A DNA stretch of 64,000 nucleotides from Adenanthera pavonina. Its lineage: Eukaryota > Streptophyta > Magnoliopsida > Fabales > Fabaceae. Made by a program: the position numbers and the translations under genes. Every line of letters begins with the position of its first letter. Positions within the stretch are counted from its first letter, which is position 1. Shown here piece after piece: positions 26,349 through 37,900 of the stretch. The notes below the pieces were generated by a model. The model saw nothing but the letters and a program-made list of their open reading frames with translations, had not been told where the DNA came from and searched no databases. The stretch is from positions 34,556,001 to 34,620,000 of the forward strand of contig JAIVEN010000014.1 in assembly GCA_026686845.1 (NCBI GenBank), written 5' to 3'.

Positions 26349-26353
26349 GTCTT
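26349..26353. repeat. Target-site duplication GTCTT (left)
   Basis: GTCTT directly before the copia solo LTR; the identical right copy is 28215-28219. Confidence 0.9.
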
Positions 26354-28214
26354 TGTTGAATCAAGAGTTTTGATGATTCCAAACTAATATCCAAGAGCTT
26401 GGATTGAAGATATCAAAGGAGATTAAAGTGTTTCAAGTGAAGAATTTCTGAGTAATAGCTGCTAGATCTTCTGTAGGATCTTTTGTTATGTTTAAATGAG
26501 GGTAAAAGATTTTGATTTTAAGAAAAGATGTTTTTAAACCTTGATTTTATGTTAAATCTTGACTTATTTGAAAAATACCCACAAACAGACGAAGTTTGAA
26601 AGTTTAAACAGAACTGTCATATTGGAAATTCGAACTTTGCCTTTGGAAATTCGAATTTCGAGCTAAAACTGAATAAGTCTGAAGAGATGTCTCTCTGTTA
26701 GACGAATTTTGATTCTCCAATATTCGAATTTTCATCAAAGTCTGAAAGAAGCTTTTTAGTGATAGACGAACTTCACATCTCCAAAATTCGAATTTTAGAT
26801 CAAATGCAATTTGTGAAAACCAAAGAAATTCATCTAAAATAATGTTGAAGTTCATCTGAAATCAAGAAGAAATTGAGTTTGAAAAATGCTCTCTAACAGA
26901 CGAACTTTAGCTTTCCAACATTTGAATTTTCATATAAGTCTGAAAGGAGCTTCTTTGAAACAGACAAACTTTAAGTCTTCAAAATTCGAATTTCAGACAA
27001 AACATAACTTATGAAAATGGAATAAATTCGTCTGAAACAATGTTAAAGTTCATCTAAGATCAAGAATAATTTAAGTTTCAAAACTGCTTTTAGTCAGACG
27101 AACTTTGAACATTAAAATTCGAATTTCAGAAGCTAAGGTTGTGAGTCTGTTGAAATGAAATATTGACATACGAATGATAGAGCTTTGTAACTTCGAATGT
27201 TGAAGTTAGTCTGAAAAGAATCTCTCTGATAGACGAACTTCACTCCTTCAACATTCGAATTTTAAAGAAAGTGAACTACTGTGCCTCCTTGAATGTTCTA
27301 CAGACAGACAAATTTTGGGGTTCCAAAATTCAAATTTTGAAGGCACTGTAGAAAATTGAAAACACTGTTGACACTTAACCGAAAAACTTTCTTCTTGAAA
27401 ATTCGTATGTCACATTGTGAAAATATTTTGCAAGTTTCAAAATTCGAATTTCACTTCATGAACAGACGAACTTCGTGCTATAACGTTGGAAGCTTTAACC
27501 TTTGGTTCCTTCGAAATTCGTCTGTTGACCAACCAAAATTCGAATTTCAGTATATCAGAAACATTAAATGCGATTGGTAAACGGATAGTTTTTCAGAGTA
27601 ACCGTTGGATAACTTCCCCAATGGATAGATTTAGTCTCTAACGGATAGTTAAGGCCAAAACCTATAAATACAACATCATTTGAAGTTGTTAAAAAGAGAA
27701 TCAAACTTGAATATACCAAATTTCTGTCAAATCTTCTTCTCAAAAGCTTTTATCCTCTCAACTTCAATATCTGTACCTTAACTTTCATATTTACTCAATT
27801 CAAGAGAGTTATATCTTTGTATACAATCTAATCTTCATCTGGAAGATAGATTTACTTGTGAGGGGAAATCATAAGGGCATTGGGAAGCACATTGTAGAAG
27901 TGCTTAGAGAGATTAAGAAAGCTCCAGAAACAGAGCATACTCGTTGTACTGTGGCATTAGCAAGAAGCCCATTGAATTCTTGCTGTATAGTGAAAAATCT
28001 CAAGAGTTGTCTTGGGGACTAGACGTAGGTCAAGTGGATAGACCGAACCAGGATAAATTACTGAGTCTTCTTCTCCTTATCTTTACTTTTCAGTTTGCTC
28101 TATTTTATACGTTGCTTCCAATACACTATGCTATCTTCACCCATTTCACTTTGTGCAGAAAAATTTCAATCTTCCCAATTCACCCCCCCTCTTGGGAAGT
28201 CAGCCTTGCTAACA
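26354..28214 (+). mobile_element. Copia (SIRE-like) solo LTR, intact ends
   Basis: Starts TGTTGAATCAAG and ends CAGCCTTGCTAACA, 1861 bases, with perfect GTCTT duplications outside. A TATA box (27663-27670) precedes a region matching the R/U5 part of the copia LTRs at 53499 and 55085. Bases 26590-27560 are filled by a motif array: about ten intact TTCGAA cores, mostly inside AAATTCGAATTT, alternating with about nine CAGACGAA-type motifs plus a few reverse GTTCGTCTG-type ones. No PBS, PPT or coding sequence is attached, so the internal region was lost by LTR-LTR recombination (established mechanism). Confidence 0.9.
27663..27670 (+). promoter_or_regulatory. TATA box of copia solo LTR
   Basis: TATAAATA in a context (CC before, CAACATCATTTGAAG after) conserved with the LTRs at 56018 and, reversed, 51159. 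It is the only good TATA motif in this part of the LTR. Confidence 0.7.
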
Positions 28215-28219
28215 GTCTT
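28215..28219. repeat. Target-site duplication GTCTT (right)
   Basis: Matches 26349-26353 exactly. Confidence 0.9.
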
Positions 28220-28973
28220 AAACTTTGACATTTTGGAAACCAAGTTCTTTAACAAAAATCTTGACCTATCTTAGCTAATTTGCATACTAAAAACTCATTG
28301 GAAGCATTTGCTTCATAAGAAACTCAATTCCCCATGCAATTTCCTTGTTCGCCAAGAGATAGTCTTAGGAGACCCAAAAATGAAATCTCAATGCTTTGAC
28401 CATTTTCTCATGCAATCAAGACAACATTTATCATCCTAAACTCATCCCCTTATTTGGTTTCATGAACAAAACTCTTGGAGCCTAAGACTTGTTTTTGGCC
28501 GAGACATACAAGGCCATAGAGGAAGGGAAAAATTGCTTCAAATCTTTGCTTAATTTGAGCTAAATGAATGAGGAAAGAAACCATAAGAGATTGGGAGGAG
28601 AGACTTACCTTGGAGACCTTTAACTTGACTCCCTTTTTCGTCTCCTTCTTTCTCTCCTCTTCATTTCTTTCTCTTCCTCTCTTGCTCCCTTGGCCTCCCC
28701 CTCTTTCTCTCTCTAATATCATGCCACTCCCTCTCTCTCTACACCCTCTTGGTGTGTTGCAAAATAAGCAATAAGGGAGGGGGCTTAATGGGTATTTATA
28801 GGGAATTGGATGAGTCATGGCCCTTGAATTGCTTCTTGATCTAGAGGCTTATGCTTTTCCTTCAAAATTTTATGCCACCTTACTTAATTGCCCATGGTTA
28901 CTTTTCCCATGTGAGAGAGGAGTAGAGGGCATTTTTGTCCAAGAGATAGGGGGTAAAAAGGTTTTACTATTAC

Positions 28974-28998
28974 CTTTTACTTTTACTTTTACTTTTAC
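28974..28998. repeat. (TTTTAC)n short tandem repeat
   Basis: About four TTTTAC units within the 25155-29492 LTR. Confidence 0.85.
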
Positions 28999-29497
28999 CA
29001 AATCTTGTAACTTTTCAAGTAGTTGCATTTTCAATGGACTTTTTACTGTACTTAGTAAATAACATTTACTAATCCTTTTTACTGTGGTAAAATATTATGG
29101 TCTTTAACTCTTAACCCATTTAGTAACTTTATTGTGGGATCTGCCTGTCTTACTTATATTATTTGTCTTCCCTAATATTTACTATTCACTTGAGACCCGT
29201 CTTTTACTGTATTTATACTTTTTCCTCTCTAGACTCAGATTCAATATCACATATACTTTTAGCCTACACCGGAGTATTATAATATTATTTTTTTTCTTTT
29301 TTCTTTTGACAAAATGATTGTTTTTCCTTTTTAAGCACTATTTTTTTCCTTTTTACAATATTTTGAGCCTTAAACCCATTTAATCAAATATCTAGGCTTC
29401 CCTAAATATCATAAATTAATCTAAAACAATTTCATCACAATACTTATCATTATCTGGTCATGAAATACATACAAAAAAATGAGGATGTTACAAATAA

Positions 29498-31850
29498 CTC
29501 ATGAAGTTTTTCTCTACTTTAACCACCTAACCTATATCCAATGCATAATATCACCATTAATATCATCATCACTTTGAAAAATTAATCTCAAATATTTGAA
29601 CTTTAACACTTGTGGTAGGATTTGCTCTCCATTTTTATCTCCGAATCATTTCTAACTTATCTCTTGTTAAATTTGTAATACATATATTTCGTCTTACTTC
29701 TACTCAAGAAAAAACTTTTTTATTCCAAAATGTGTCTCCATAGCTTAAGTTTAAAGTTGACATCTTCTATTAAGTTCTCAATTAAAACTATATCATGCAC
29801 AATGAGCATGAACTTAAGAATTTTCTTTTGTATATACTCTGTCTAAACATCTAAAACCATATCAAACAAGTATGAACTCAAGAAAGATCCCTAATGTAGG
29901 CCTATCCTTATAGAAAAGTCATTTCCCTCACCTCCAAAGGTTCTCACACTTGTTGTTGCTCCCTTGTACATATCCTTTATGACTCAAATGTAAACCACGT
30001 GAACACCTTTCTTCTCCAGGGCTTTCCACAACACATCTCTTAGGGCTCTATCATATACTTTTTCCAAATCAATGAAAACCATACGCAGATCTGCTTCATT
30101 ACTCTTGTATCTTTCCATCAAGCCCTTTAAGAGATAAATAGCCTCTATTGTAGACCATCCTAATAAAAATCTAAATTGATTTTATGAAATGCAAGTCTTA
30201 TTGCTTAATCTATGCTCAATCACTCTCTTCCATAGTTTTATGGTATAACTCATAAGTTTTATCCCTTGATAATTTATACAATTCTGAATATCCCCTTTAT
30301 TTTTGTATATAGGCGCCAAAGTGCTTTTTCTCTATGCCTCTAGCATTTTCCTTGACCTCAAAATCTCATTAAATAAGTTAATGAGCCACAAAACACCTTT
30401 CTTTTCTAAATACTTCTAAACTTCAATAAGAATATCACTGGGGCCAATGGCTTTACCATTTTCCATTTTCTCAAGCACTTCTTTTACCAATCCAACCCAA
30501 ATCCTACGATAAAAAGTCAAATTCAATTCATTTTCATGGGTTGTTAATCTATTCATATCACCAATTATACTCAATCCATAATTCAAAACTTATAAAAGTA
30601 ACTCTCCCATCTTTTTTGATATCTTTATCTATGACCAAAATTATTCTTTCTACATCATTAATACATCTTACTTGATCCAAATCTCTTGATTTTCTTTCCC
30701 TATTATTGGCAATTTTGTAAATCTTTTTCTCACAACCTTCCAAGTCTCCTTTCTAGCCATTCGATAACTTTCCTAATTTTCATCATTATTGTATAGATGG
30801 AAGGCTTTAAAATACTCTCTTTTGTGGTTCACCTTCTTCTGCATATTTCATTCCACCACCAAGTTTCTTTATCTCTATTTTGAAAATCTTTTAATTAACC
30901 TAAAACTGCTTTAGTGATTTCCTTAATCTTTTTAACTATCTCATCCCATAAGAAGCTAGCATCTTCTTGTGAGTCCCAATTACCTTCCTCCAATACTTTT
31001 CTTATAAAAGTCAATTATTTCTCACATTTTTTATAGTACCACCTAATCCTAGGATTTATGGCTTTTCGACTTTTTTGTTTATAACTCTTAACCAACATAT
31101 CAAGGACCAAAACCCTATGTTGTGAAATTAAGCTTTCACTAGGGATCACTTTGCAATCTTTACATGCTCGTTTATCTAAATTCCTTACAGGAAAGAAATC
31201 AATTTTTGACCTTCGGGCTCCACTCTTATACATGACTAAATGCTCCTCCTGTTTCTTGAAACAAGTGTTTACAATCATGATGCTATAAACCATTGAGAAA
31301 TAAAAAATAAAATGTCCCTCTTCATTTAGTTCTCCAAAACCATAGCTGCCAAGACCTCCCACATACTGTATTGTCTCTTTACTAACATGGCCATTTAGGT
31401 CTCCACCAATGAAAATCTTTTCTTATTGTAGGATGTCTCAAACCAACCCTCCAAATCCTTCCAAAATTTTTCCTTAATATGTGCTGCCGACCCTACTTGA
31501 GGTGTATAAGCACTTATAACATTGAAAGTATAGTGCCCAGTAGTCATTTTTATGCATAAGATCCTATCTCCAATCCTTCTAACTCCCATCATATTCTTCC
31601 ATTTCCACAATAATACTAGCCTTAGTCCTTGCTTTGATCTTCCCTGAGTGTCAAAGTTTAAATCAAGTAGTGTCTAGTTCCTTAATCTTTTCCCCCACCC
31701 ATTTAGTCTCTTAAGGATACAAGATGTTAATTATTCTCTAAATCATAGCATCCACCACTTCTATAAATTTACTTATCAAAGTTCCAATATTCTAATAACC
31801 AAATCTGATCTTGCTCTCTTAGACTAATTTCTTTACCCACACATCCATCC
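29498..31850 (-). pseudogene. RTE-type LINE ORF2, endonuclease and RT portion
   Basis: Minus-strand remnant of a non-LTR retrotransposon ORF. From about 31840 leftward: a degenerate start of an apurinic endonuclease domain (WNIGTL-like, then ETKWVGEKI), then 31610-31395 (NVISAYTPQVGS), then 31362-31015 (GGLGSYGFGELNEEGHF, RSKIDFFPVRN, SQHRVLVLDM with the late endonuclease histidine). A linker follows at 30743-30558 (KIANNRERKSRDLDQV). The reverse transcriptase lies at about 30490-29500 (MENGKAIGPSDILIEV, FIDLEK.YDR). The usual FADD box is degraded to IVHD near 29770-29780. Several stops and frame changes make it dead. The order EN-linker-RT and the wording fit plant RTE-clade LINEs (family knowledge). 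The ORF resumes at 25149 after the LTR insertion. Confidence 0.85.
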
Positions 31851-32043
31851 AAAATAATGTGGGAAACCTTACTCATTTAACACTACACTCGGGCATTGAA
31901 GCAACATCTCTAGCTCATATACAGCACGTTACTTCTGGGTAATAACCTAGCATTAAAACAATAACATCACTAATCCATGTCATGGACTAAAGAATAAGAC
32001 TAAGAAATAAGTCCCATCCATAATTATTAAGCTGGTTTTGCTT
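31851..32043. other. Short spacer upstream of the LINE
   Basis: Probably the LINE 5' leader plus flanking DNA. No clear feature. The final five bases (TGCTT) are the left TSD of the next LTR. Confidence 0.4.
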
Positions 32044-34521
32044 TGTAACGTTCCTATATTTCTATATGCATTCAAATGATTAGATGATGATAAGAAATGA
32101 TATAAAATTGTTCTAGAAAGATATGTGGCGTTTAGGGATGCACAAAAGTATAATGAAATAGGTTAAAGGCTTAAAATAATATAAAAAGATCAAAAAGAGG
32201 CTTAAAATGGTAAAATAGTCATTTTGCTAAAAGGTAAGGGTAAAATGGTCATTTTAGAAAATTAAAGAGAGAAAATAATATTACATTACTCTAGTGCAAG
32301 ATAAAAGTACAAAGGATACATGATATGTGGGCTTAGAGAGGAAAAATATGAGTATTACAGTATGCAAATCTCACATGAATAGTAAATTTTGACCGAGTAG
32401 AATGAATAATAAATAGTAAAGACAAGTGGTCCCACATGAAAAAATAAACAGAAAATAGTGGGTCCCACAAATAAATTACATATAAAGAATACATGATATA
32501 GAATAAAACCTAGATAAAAGTACATAACCTGAAGCCAATTGAATTTGTAAAATTCAAGTTTGTAAACTCTCTCTCTTCACTCCTTGGTAATTGAAATTTG
32601 AAGGGGAAGACAGATAAAAATTTCTCTCCCATCTCTCTCTCACAATGGCATAAATATCTAGGGGTAGAGACGGGAATTTGCATAAACTAATGAAAAATAA
32701 TTACAAGCCCTTGGATCAAGGTGAGATTGAAAGGCCAAGATCATCCCATTTTCTCTATAAATAGGCACTCACCCTTCCTCCCAAATTGCTCATTTGGTCG
32801 AAGGCTTGGGAAGGTTAGAGAGAGTGTGTGTCGGTGGGAGAAAAGAAACAAAGAGAGAGGGAGAGAGAGGGAGGCAAATAGAGAAAGGGAGAGGAAAGGA
32901 AGAGGAAAAGAAGGAAAAGGAAGGAAGGAGGATACAAAGATAAGGTTACTCTTCTTATCTCTTTAGCATTCTTTTCTCTTCCATTTGGCATGAGTTTGGT
33001 TAGGGTTTGGAAAGCTTTCTTCCTCCCTCAAGCTTCTCTATGTCTCGACCAAAGTAAGGGTTTATGGCTAGGGTTTGTGTTTCATAAAAACAATGATGGC
33101 TAGGGTTTGTGTTTCATAAAAACAATGATGGCAATGAGTTTGTGATGTTGAGGAATATCTAGAATACATGCTTGAACCATCAAGGATTGAATTTTTCCAT
33201 TACGTTTTTTATGAAGAGAGGTCTTGGCCTCCATAAGGAAGTGCATGAGGGAATAATTTTTTTTATGAAACCAATGATTCCAAAGAGTTCCTATGGTCCA
33301 AAATTGTCAAGAAAGATCAAGGAATTCATAATAGAAGTTGGTTTGCAAAATGTCAATGTTTATGATCATTCATGCATTCTTGAGTTAACATCATGTAGCA
33401 AGTTGTTTAGTAAGCTTTTTATGATGTTTATAGACTCACTTCAAGCTAAGGAAGCAAACCAAAGCATGTGAAAGACAAGTTAAAAGTGAAGTGGTTAAAG
33501 CTCCCAGGTAGTATCTTACATTACTTTTATATTATTGCACAATGATATTATATACGTTTATATGCTATGGAACTATTGTCATGTTGTTGTTATGACTAAG
33601 CCCAAGACATTTTGTTTTTAAGCCATTATGCTACCAAATTTTCGTTAGACAACATGGATGTTTTATATATTTTATAAAATTATGCAATGTTTTCTATGAT
33701 TTAAATGTGTTGTAATGATGTATTGGCATGTGCAAGTATACTACTAAGATTTGCCAATCTCACCCCCCATAGTTTCCCAATGATAGGGCTAAGTCATAGC
33801 AAGGGAAAGAACTTAAGTAGTGAAGATTGATGGTGCTAGAACTGTTTATGCCTGTCTATACTATCTATTTTGGGTTACTGTATAAATTCTAATATTACTC
33901 CAAAAATCAAGATGTTTATATGTTTTTTAGAGCTATGTCCTATGAGCAATTTGGCACTAGTTAGGATTCAATTAGAGTTATATAATAGAACTTATGAATG
34001 TTGTTCCAAAACTAGTCCAGTAAGAGCTATCTTAGACCCCTAAAGGATTATCTTGGCATTTTGTCTAGTAGGTAAATAATAAATGTATAATGTTTATATG
34101 TTTAGAATGTAGACACATAGATATTTCTAATGATACTAAGAATGCATGAATTGGCTCTGTATTCTATGATCTATGCTTACTCAAATTTATGGCTCATAAT
34201 CTGGATAGAAACTAGATGTTGAAATTGAACAATAAAGTTTAATGATTAAACTACACAAATCTAAGCAAGAACTTTCTAATTTCATATTTTTTTCATGAAA
34301 TTCAAGATGTTGATGATTTTTAAAAACTTGAACCACTAAGAAATGATTGTTGTACATTTAGTTATGAGTTTTTTTAAAATTTGCTGCACAATTTAATAAA
34401 TAGTGCAAAAAATAGTTTTTAACAATTATAAGTTTAAATTGGTTCAAGTTCTTAAAGACCTTTTTATGGTCTAAAACTAAGCAATTTACATGGAAAAGGT
34501 ACTGAAATATAGGATATAACA
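32044..34521 (+). mobile_element. Solo LTR with perfect TSD TGCTT
   Basis: Starts TGTAACGTTCC and ends TAGGATATAACA. TGCTT lies on both sides (32039-32043 and 34522-34526). Length 2478. A purine-rich GAGAGAGGGAGAG tract is at 32850-32930, AAGGTTACTC near 32942, a partial block A near 33597 and block B (GATAGGGCTAAGTCATAGC) near 33782. The 99-codon frame at 33172-33471 is not conserved in the other copies and is not called a gene. Confidence 0.85.
33064..33127 (+). repeat. Perfect 32-bp tandem duplication
   Basis: Two identical adjacent 32-base units beginning ATGGCTAGGGTTTGTG, starting at 33064 and 33096, inside the 32044 LTR. Confidence 0.9.
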
Positions 34522-34535
34522 TGCTTCCTAGGTAC

Positions 34536-34945
34536 TGTTGACTTGCCTGGTCACCTATGAGAGGGGTGAATTAGGTGTAGTAAAATTTTTTGCTTTAAAT
34601 GCAACAGCAATGAAATAGAGAAAGTAAAAGTAAAACATGGGCAAATAGAGTATGTATATATATATATATAATATGATAGAAATGATGAATGAAAGAAGGG
34701 ACACAAGAAATTTATCACGATTCAACCTACACCACTTAACTTACATCCAACTCCCAAGCCATCACTTAAAATTTTTCACCTTCTCCATAAATTTGAACCG
34801 GGCACTTATGGGCCCCTATACACAGGCTTGTGCTTTTCCACAAGCCTTTACAAGGAGTGTTTAAGTTGTCCACTCAAGATATCCACTATCTAGAGTCACT
34901 CATAATGAAATTAGAGTAAAGCACGAAGCTTTTGAACATGTACTC
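34536..34945 (-). mobile_element. Copia LTR fragment (U5/R side), minus strand
   Basis: Begins TGTTGACTTGCCTGG and contains GAGAGGGGTGAATTAGG, then a GATTCAACCTACACCACTTA-like stretch. These align in order with the reversed copia LTR at 50617 (GGGGGGTGAATTGGG, then GGTTCGGTCTAACCACTTGA). Only about 410 bases are present before the TGTAACACCC repeat at 34946 begins. The other side of the insertion is not recovered. Confidence 0.6.
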
Positions 34946-37900
34946 TGTAACACCCTATATTATGACCCATTTCCCATGTGCTATCTCATTTTAGAGTCCA
35001 AAAATGCTTGAAGAGAAGCTTGAATCAATTTAATTTCAAAAACAGAATTGTCAATTTTCTTGGGTATTGTTCACTTGGCAAATTCCAATTTTCCTTATGA
35101 ATTTTGAAAATTCATAACTAATTCTACAAAAATTATATCAAATTGATTCAAGTCTCTAAAAATAGATAAAAAAAATTATATACATGGAAAAAATAAGTGA
35201 AAGATCAAATACTGGGCTAATTAGTACAGTTTATTCCTTCAAAAAGTATTGTAGATTTGGTCATTTTTTAAAATTCTTGATTTTTACAACAATTTTGGAA
35301 AAATCATACTTCCTTCTATTCTAGACCAAATTGTGAATACTCTATGTTATTTGAAAGATCTATATGTGTGCTTTCTAGAAATATTTTTTTGTACATTTAC
35401 TTCACTTGTACAAGGCATGACATTAACTTAAATCATGAAGGTCATAATTCAACTTTTACTGGACCAGTTTCGGGAAAACCTCCATATCTTTTATTATATA
35501 ACTTCAATTACCTCCAAATCAGTGGTATATGAAACTTAAGACATATACCTTTTATATATATCAATCACTAAATTTTTGGACCTCTGTATAATTTTATATT
35601 GTCTTTTGAATTTTCCAATACCTAACTTTTAGTTTCCAGTTTTCTCAATCCTGCCTTGTTATGAACCCTAACTTTGAAAAATCATTATAATTCGTACAAA
35701 ACTCCAAATGGTATGATCTTTAGACCATTTTAAAGCTCTATTTGTTTAATTTAAGATAATATATAACATTCATATGTTAAACTACAAAATCCGCAAAAAG
35801 TGGTGGTATTACCACACAGGGGTCAGAATGACCATATCTATCTCTTAACTTTGCAAAATCATTTCTTTAACATATATACATGGCCATATTTTGTACCAAA
35901 ATGGTACCATACATCATGGGAGACCTAAAGTGACATAATGGTCTCAAGGTACAGCATCACAATAATATACATAAATTTTCTTAACATTTCAGAAATAAAG
36001 ATTAAAGACAAGATTTTCATTTCTTTCATAAATTCCTTCTTTCTTGCCTTGCTCCTTTTTGGTAACCTTGCCAAAGCTTGTACCTATTATATTATTCATT
36101 TTGGAAGAGTGAGATTCAAATAATCTCAATAGCAATTACCCATACGTGCAATCATATTATCACATTTACATAAAAACATTAAAGAATCATTGATCAAACA
36201 CACTTGCACATTTAAGTCATATGATTTCACAAAAATTTCAGTCAAGTTTCATTTTGAAAAATAGACATCTCAGGTTCTCAAAGCACCTCATTCAACTCAG
36301 CCAACATCATAAAACATCACAAGGAAACAATACAATCATATGACAAAGCATCAAACATATTAAAAGCAAGCATGATAACATAGTGCAAGTAAGAAAGTAA
36401 TGCTACCTTTGTGCTTTCTCTTGCTCTTCCACTAGCTTCCTTGGACTTCTTCAAGCCCTAATGCATTACCAAATACTAACTTAGACCACTGTTTCATGGA
36501 GCCATATCACAAAGTCCCACACTTAATCTCAAAATTCCATCTTAGCTTTATCTTTGTTTTTCTTTACACTAATACATGTTCTTATGGTTTTGAATCATGG
36601 GGAATCCATTTTTAGGGTCAAAATCATGAAATTCCTTCTAGCTTGGCCAAAAATTAGAGGAAAATGCAAGAAAATAATTTGCTTCACAATACATCAAACT
36701 AGTTGTGAAAACTTGCTTTATATGACTTTTCTAAGCTTTCCGCTTTATTTATTTGGCAAAAACTCATCCCTTGGACAAGTTAAAGAATGGTCAAAATCCA
36801 TGGAGGAATGGAGAAAGAAGATGACTCCATGACACTACTTCTCAACACTTGAAAACACAAGCTCAAGGTCATAGATACTTACTTGGCAACTTGATTCTCC
36901 AAGTCTTGCTCCTTAGCTTCTCTTTCTGTAACACCTTACTTTTAGACTCATTTCCCATGAATTAGACTCCTTTTAAGTCTGATTATACTTGATCCTAAGC
37001 TTGAATTACATAAGAATGAAAATCAAAATTTCCAAAATTTTTGGTACTGTTTATATGGTAGTTTTCACTTTGCCGACTGAACTTTGAAAATTCATAACTG
37101 ATTCTAAAAAAATCATTTCATAGTGATTCAAGTCTCTAAAAATAACCAAACACCATATATATATGGGAAAAATATAAAATAGAGCATTCTCTTGACCAAC
37201 TTATACAGTTTATTTCTCAAATATTTACTGTACATTTGGTCATTTTCTCTTCCCCAGAATTTTAGCCTTATATTTAAAAATTCATATCCCACTCTACCCA
37301 CCCTAAGCCAATTTATGAATTCCTTATGTCATTGGAAATCCCTGTGAGTTTACTTTCTAGAAATATTTTTATTGTACATTTATTCAACTTGTACAAGATA
37401 TAACATTAATTTAACTATTATGGGTTAGAACACTACCTCTACTGGAAAAGTTTTAGGAGAAATTACATAACTCCTTATTTATAGCTCCAAAAGCTTTTGA
37501 ACTAGTGGGATTCATTTTCTAAGACTTAGATCTTTCCATAAATTCAAATCACTGAATTTTTGGAGCTATACAAGATTTTATAGTGCCTTTTAAAAGATCC
37601 AGTGTTCACAATGTAGGCTCCAGTTTTTCTAACATTGTCCAGTTCTAAATGCTAAATTCAGAAATTCATTATAATTCATACATTTATCCAATGTAGGTGT
37701 CCTTTAGCTCTATGAAAAGCTTGTTCTGTCTACTTTGAGAGCATATATAAAAATTATATAGGATACTCTATTTCGAATAGAGTTCCCCTACTCAAATCAA
37801 TATTGGTCATCTCAAACAAACTCATGCCATAACTTACATAATAAGTTTCATAACACATTTACATTAACATTTATGGCTCCAATTTCATGCATAATATCAT

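Larger units (their letters stand above)
25155..29492 (-). mobile_element. LTR inserted in a LINE, itself hosting a copia solo LTR
   Basis: On the minus strand it opens at 29492 with TGTAACATCCTC and closes at 25155 with ATTTATCA. AATAA flanks both ends (25150-25154 and 29493-29497). Removing the nested copia LTR (26354-28214) and one GTCTT copy leaves about 2472 bases, matching the family. Block B is near 25877-25902 in minus orientation. TACCTT occurs near 28607 and a TTACCT site near 26305. The 28640-28740 stretch is the polypyrimidine tract of the family. Confidence 0.8.

Noticed and set aside
26590..27560. Motif array as CRISPR or a simple satellite
   Set aside because: Plant context, unequal unit spacing, no conserved repeat longer than about 14 bases, and location inside LTRs.
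28450..28818. 122-codon minus-strand frame, Arg/Glu-rich
   Set aside because: Product of a GA/CT tract inside an LTR; the opposite strand is equally open with Ser/Leu/Pro.
33172..33471. 99-codon frame with plausible-looking composition
   Set aside because: Inside the 32044-34521 solo LTR; equivalent positions in related LTRs are not open.
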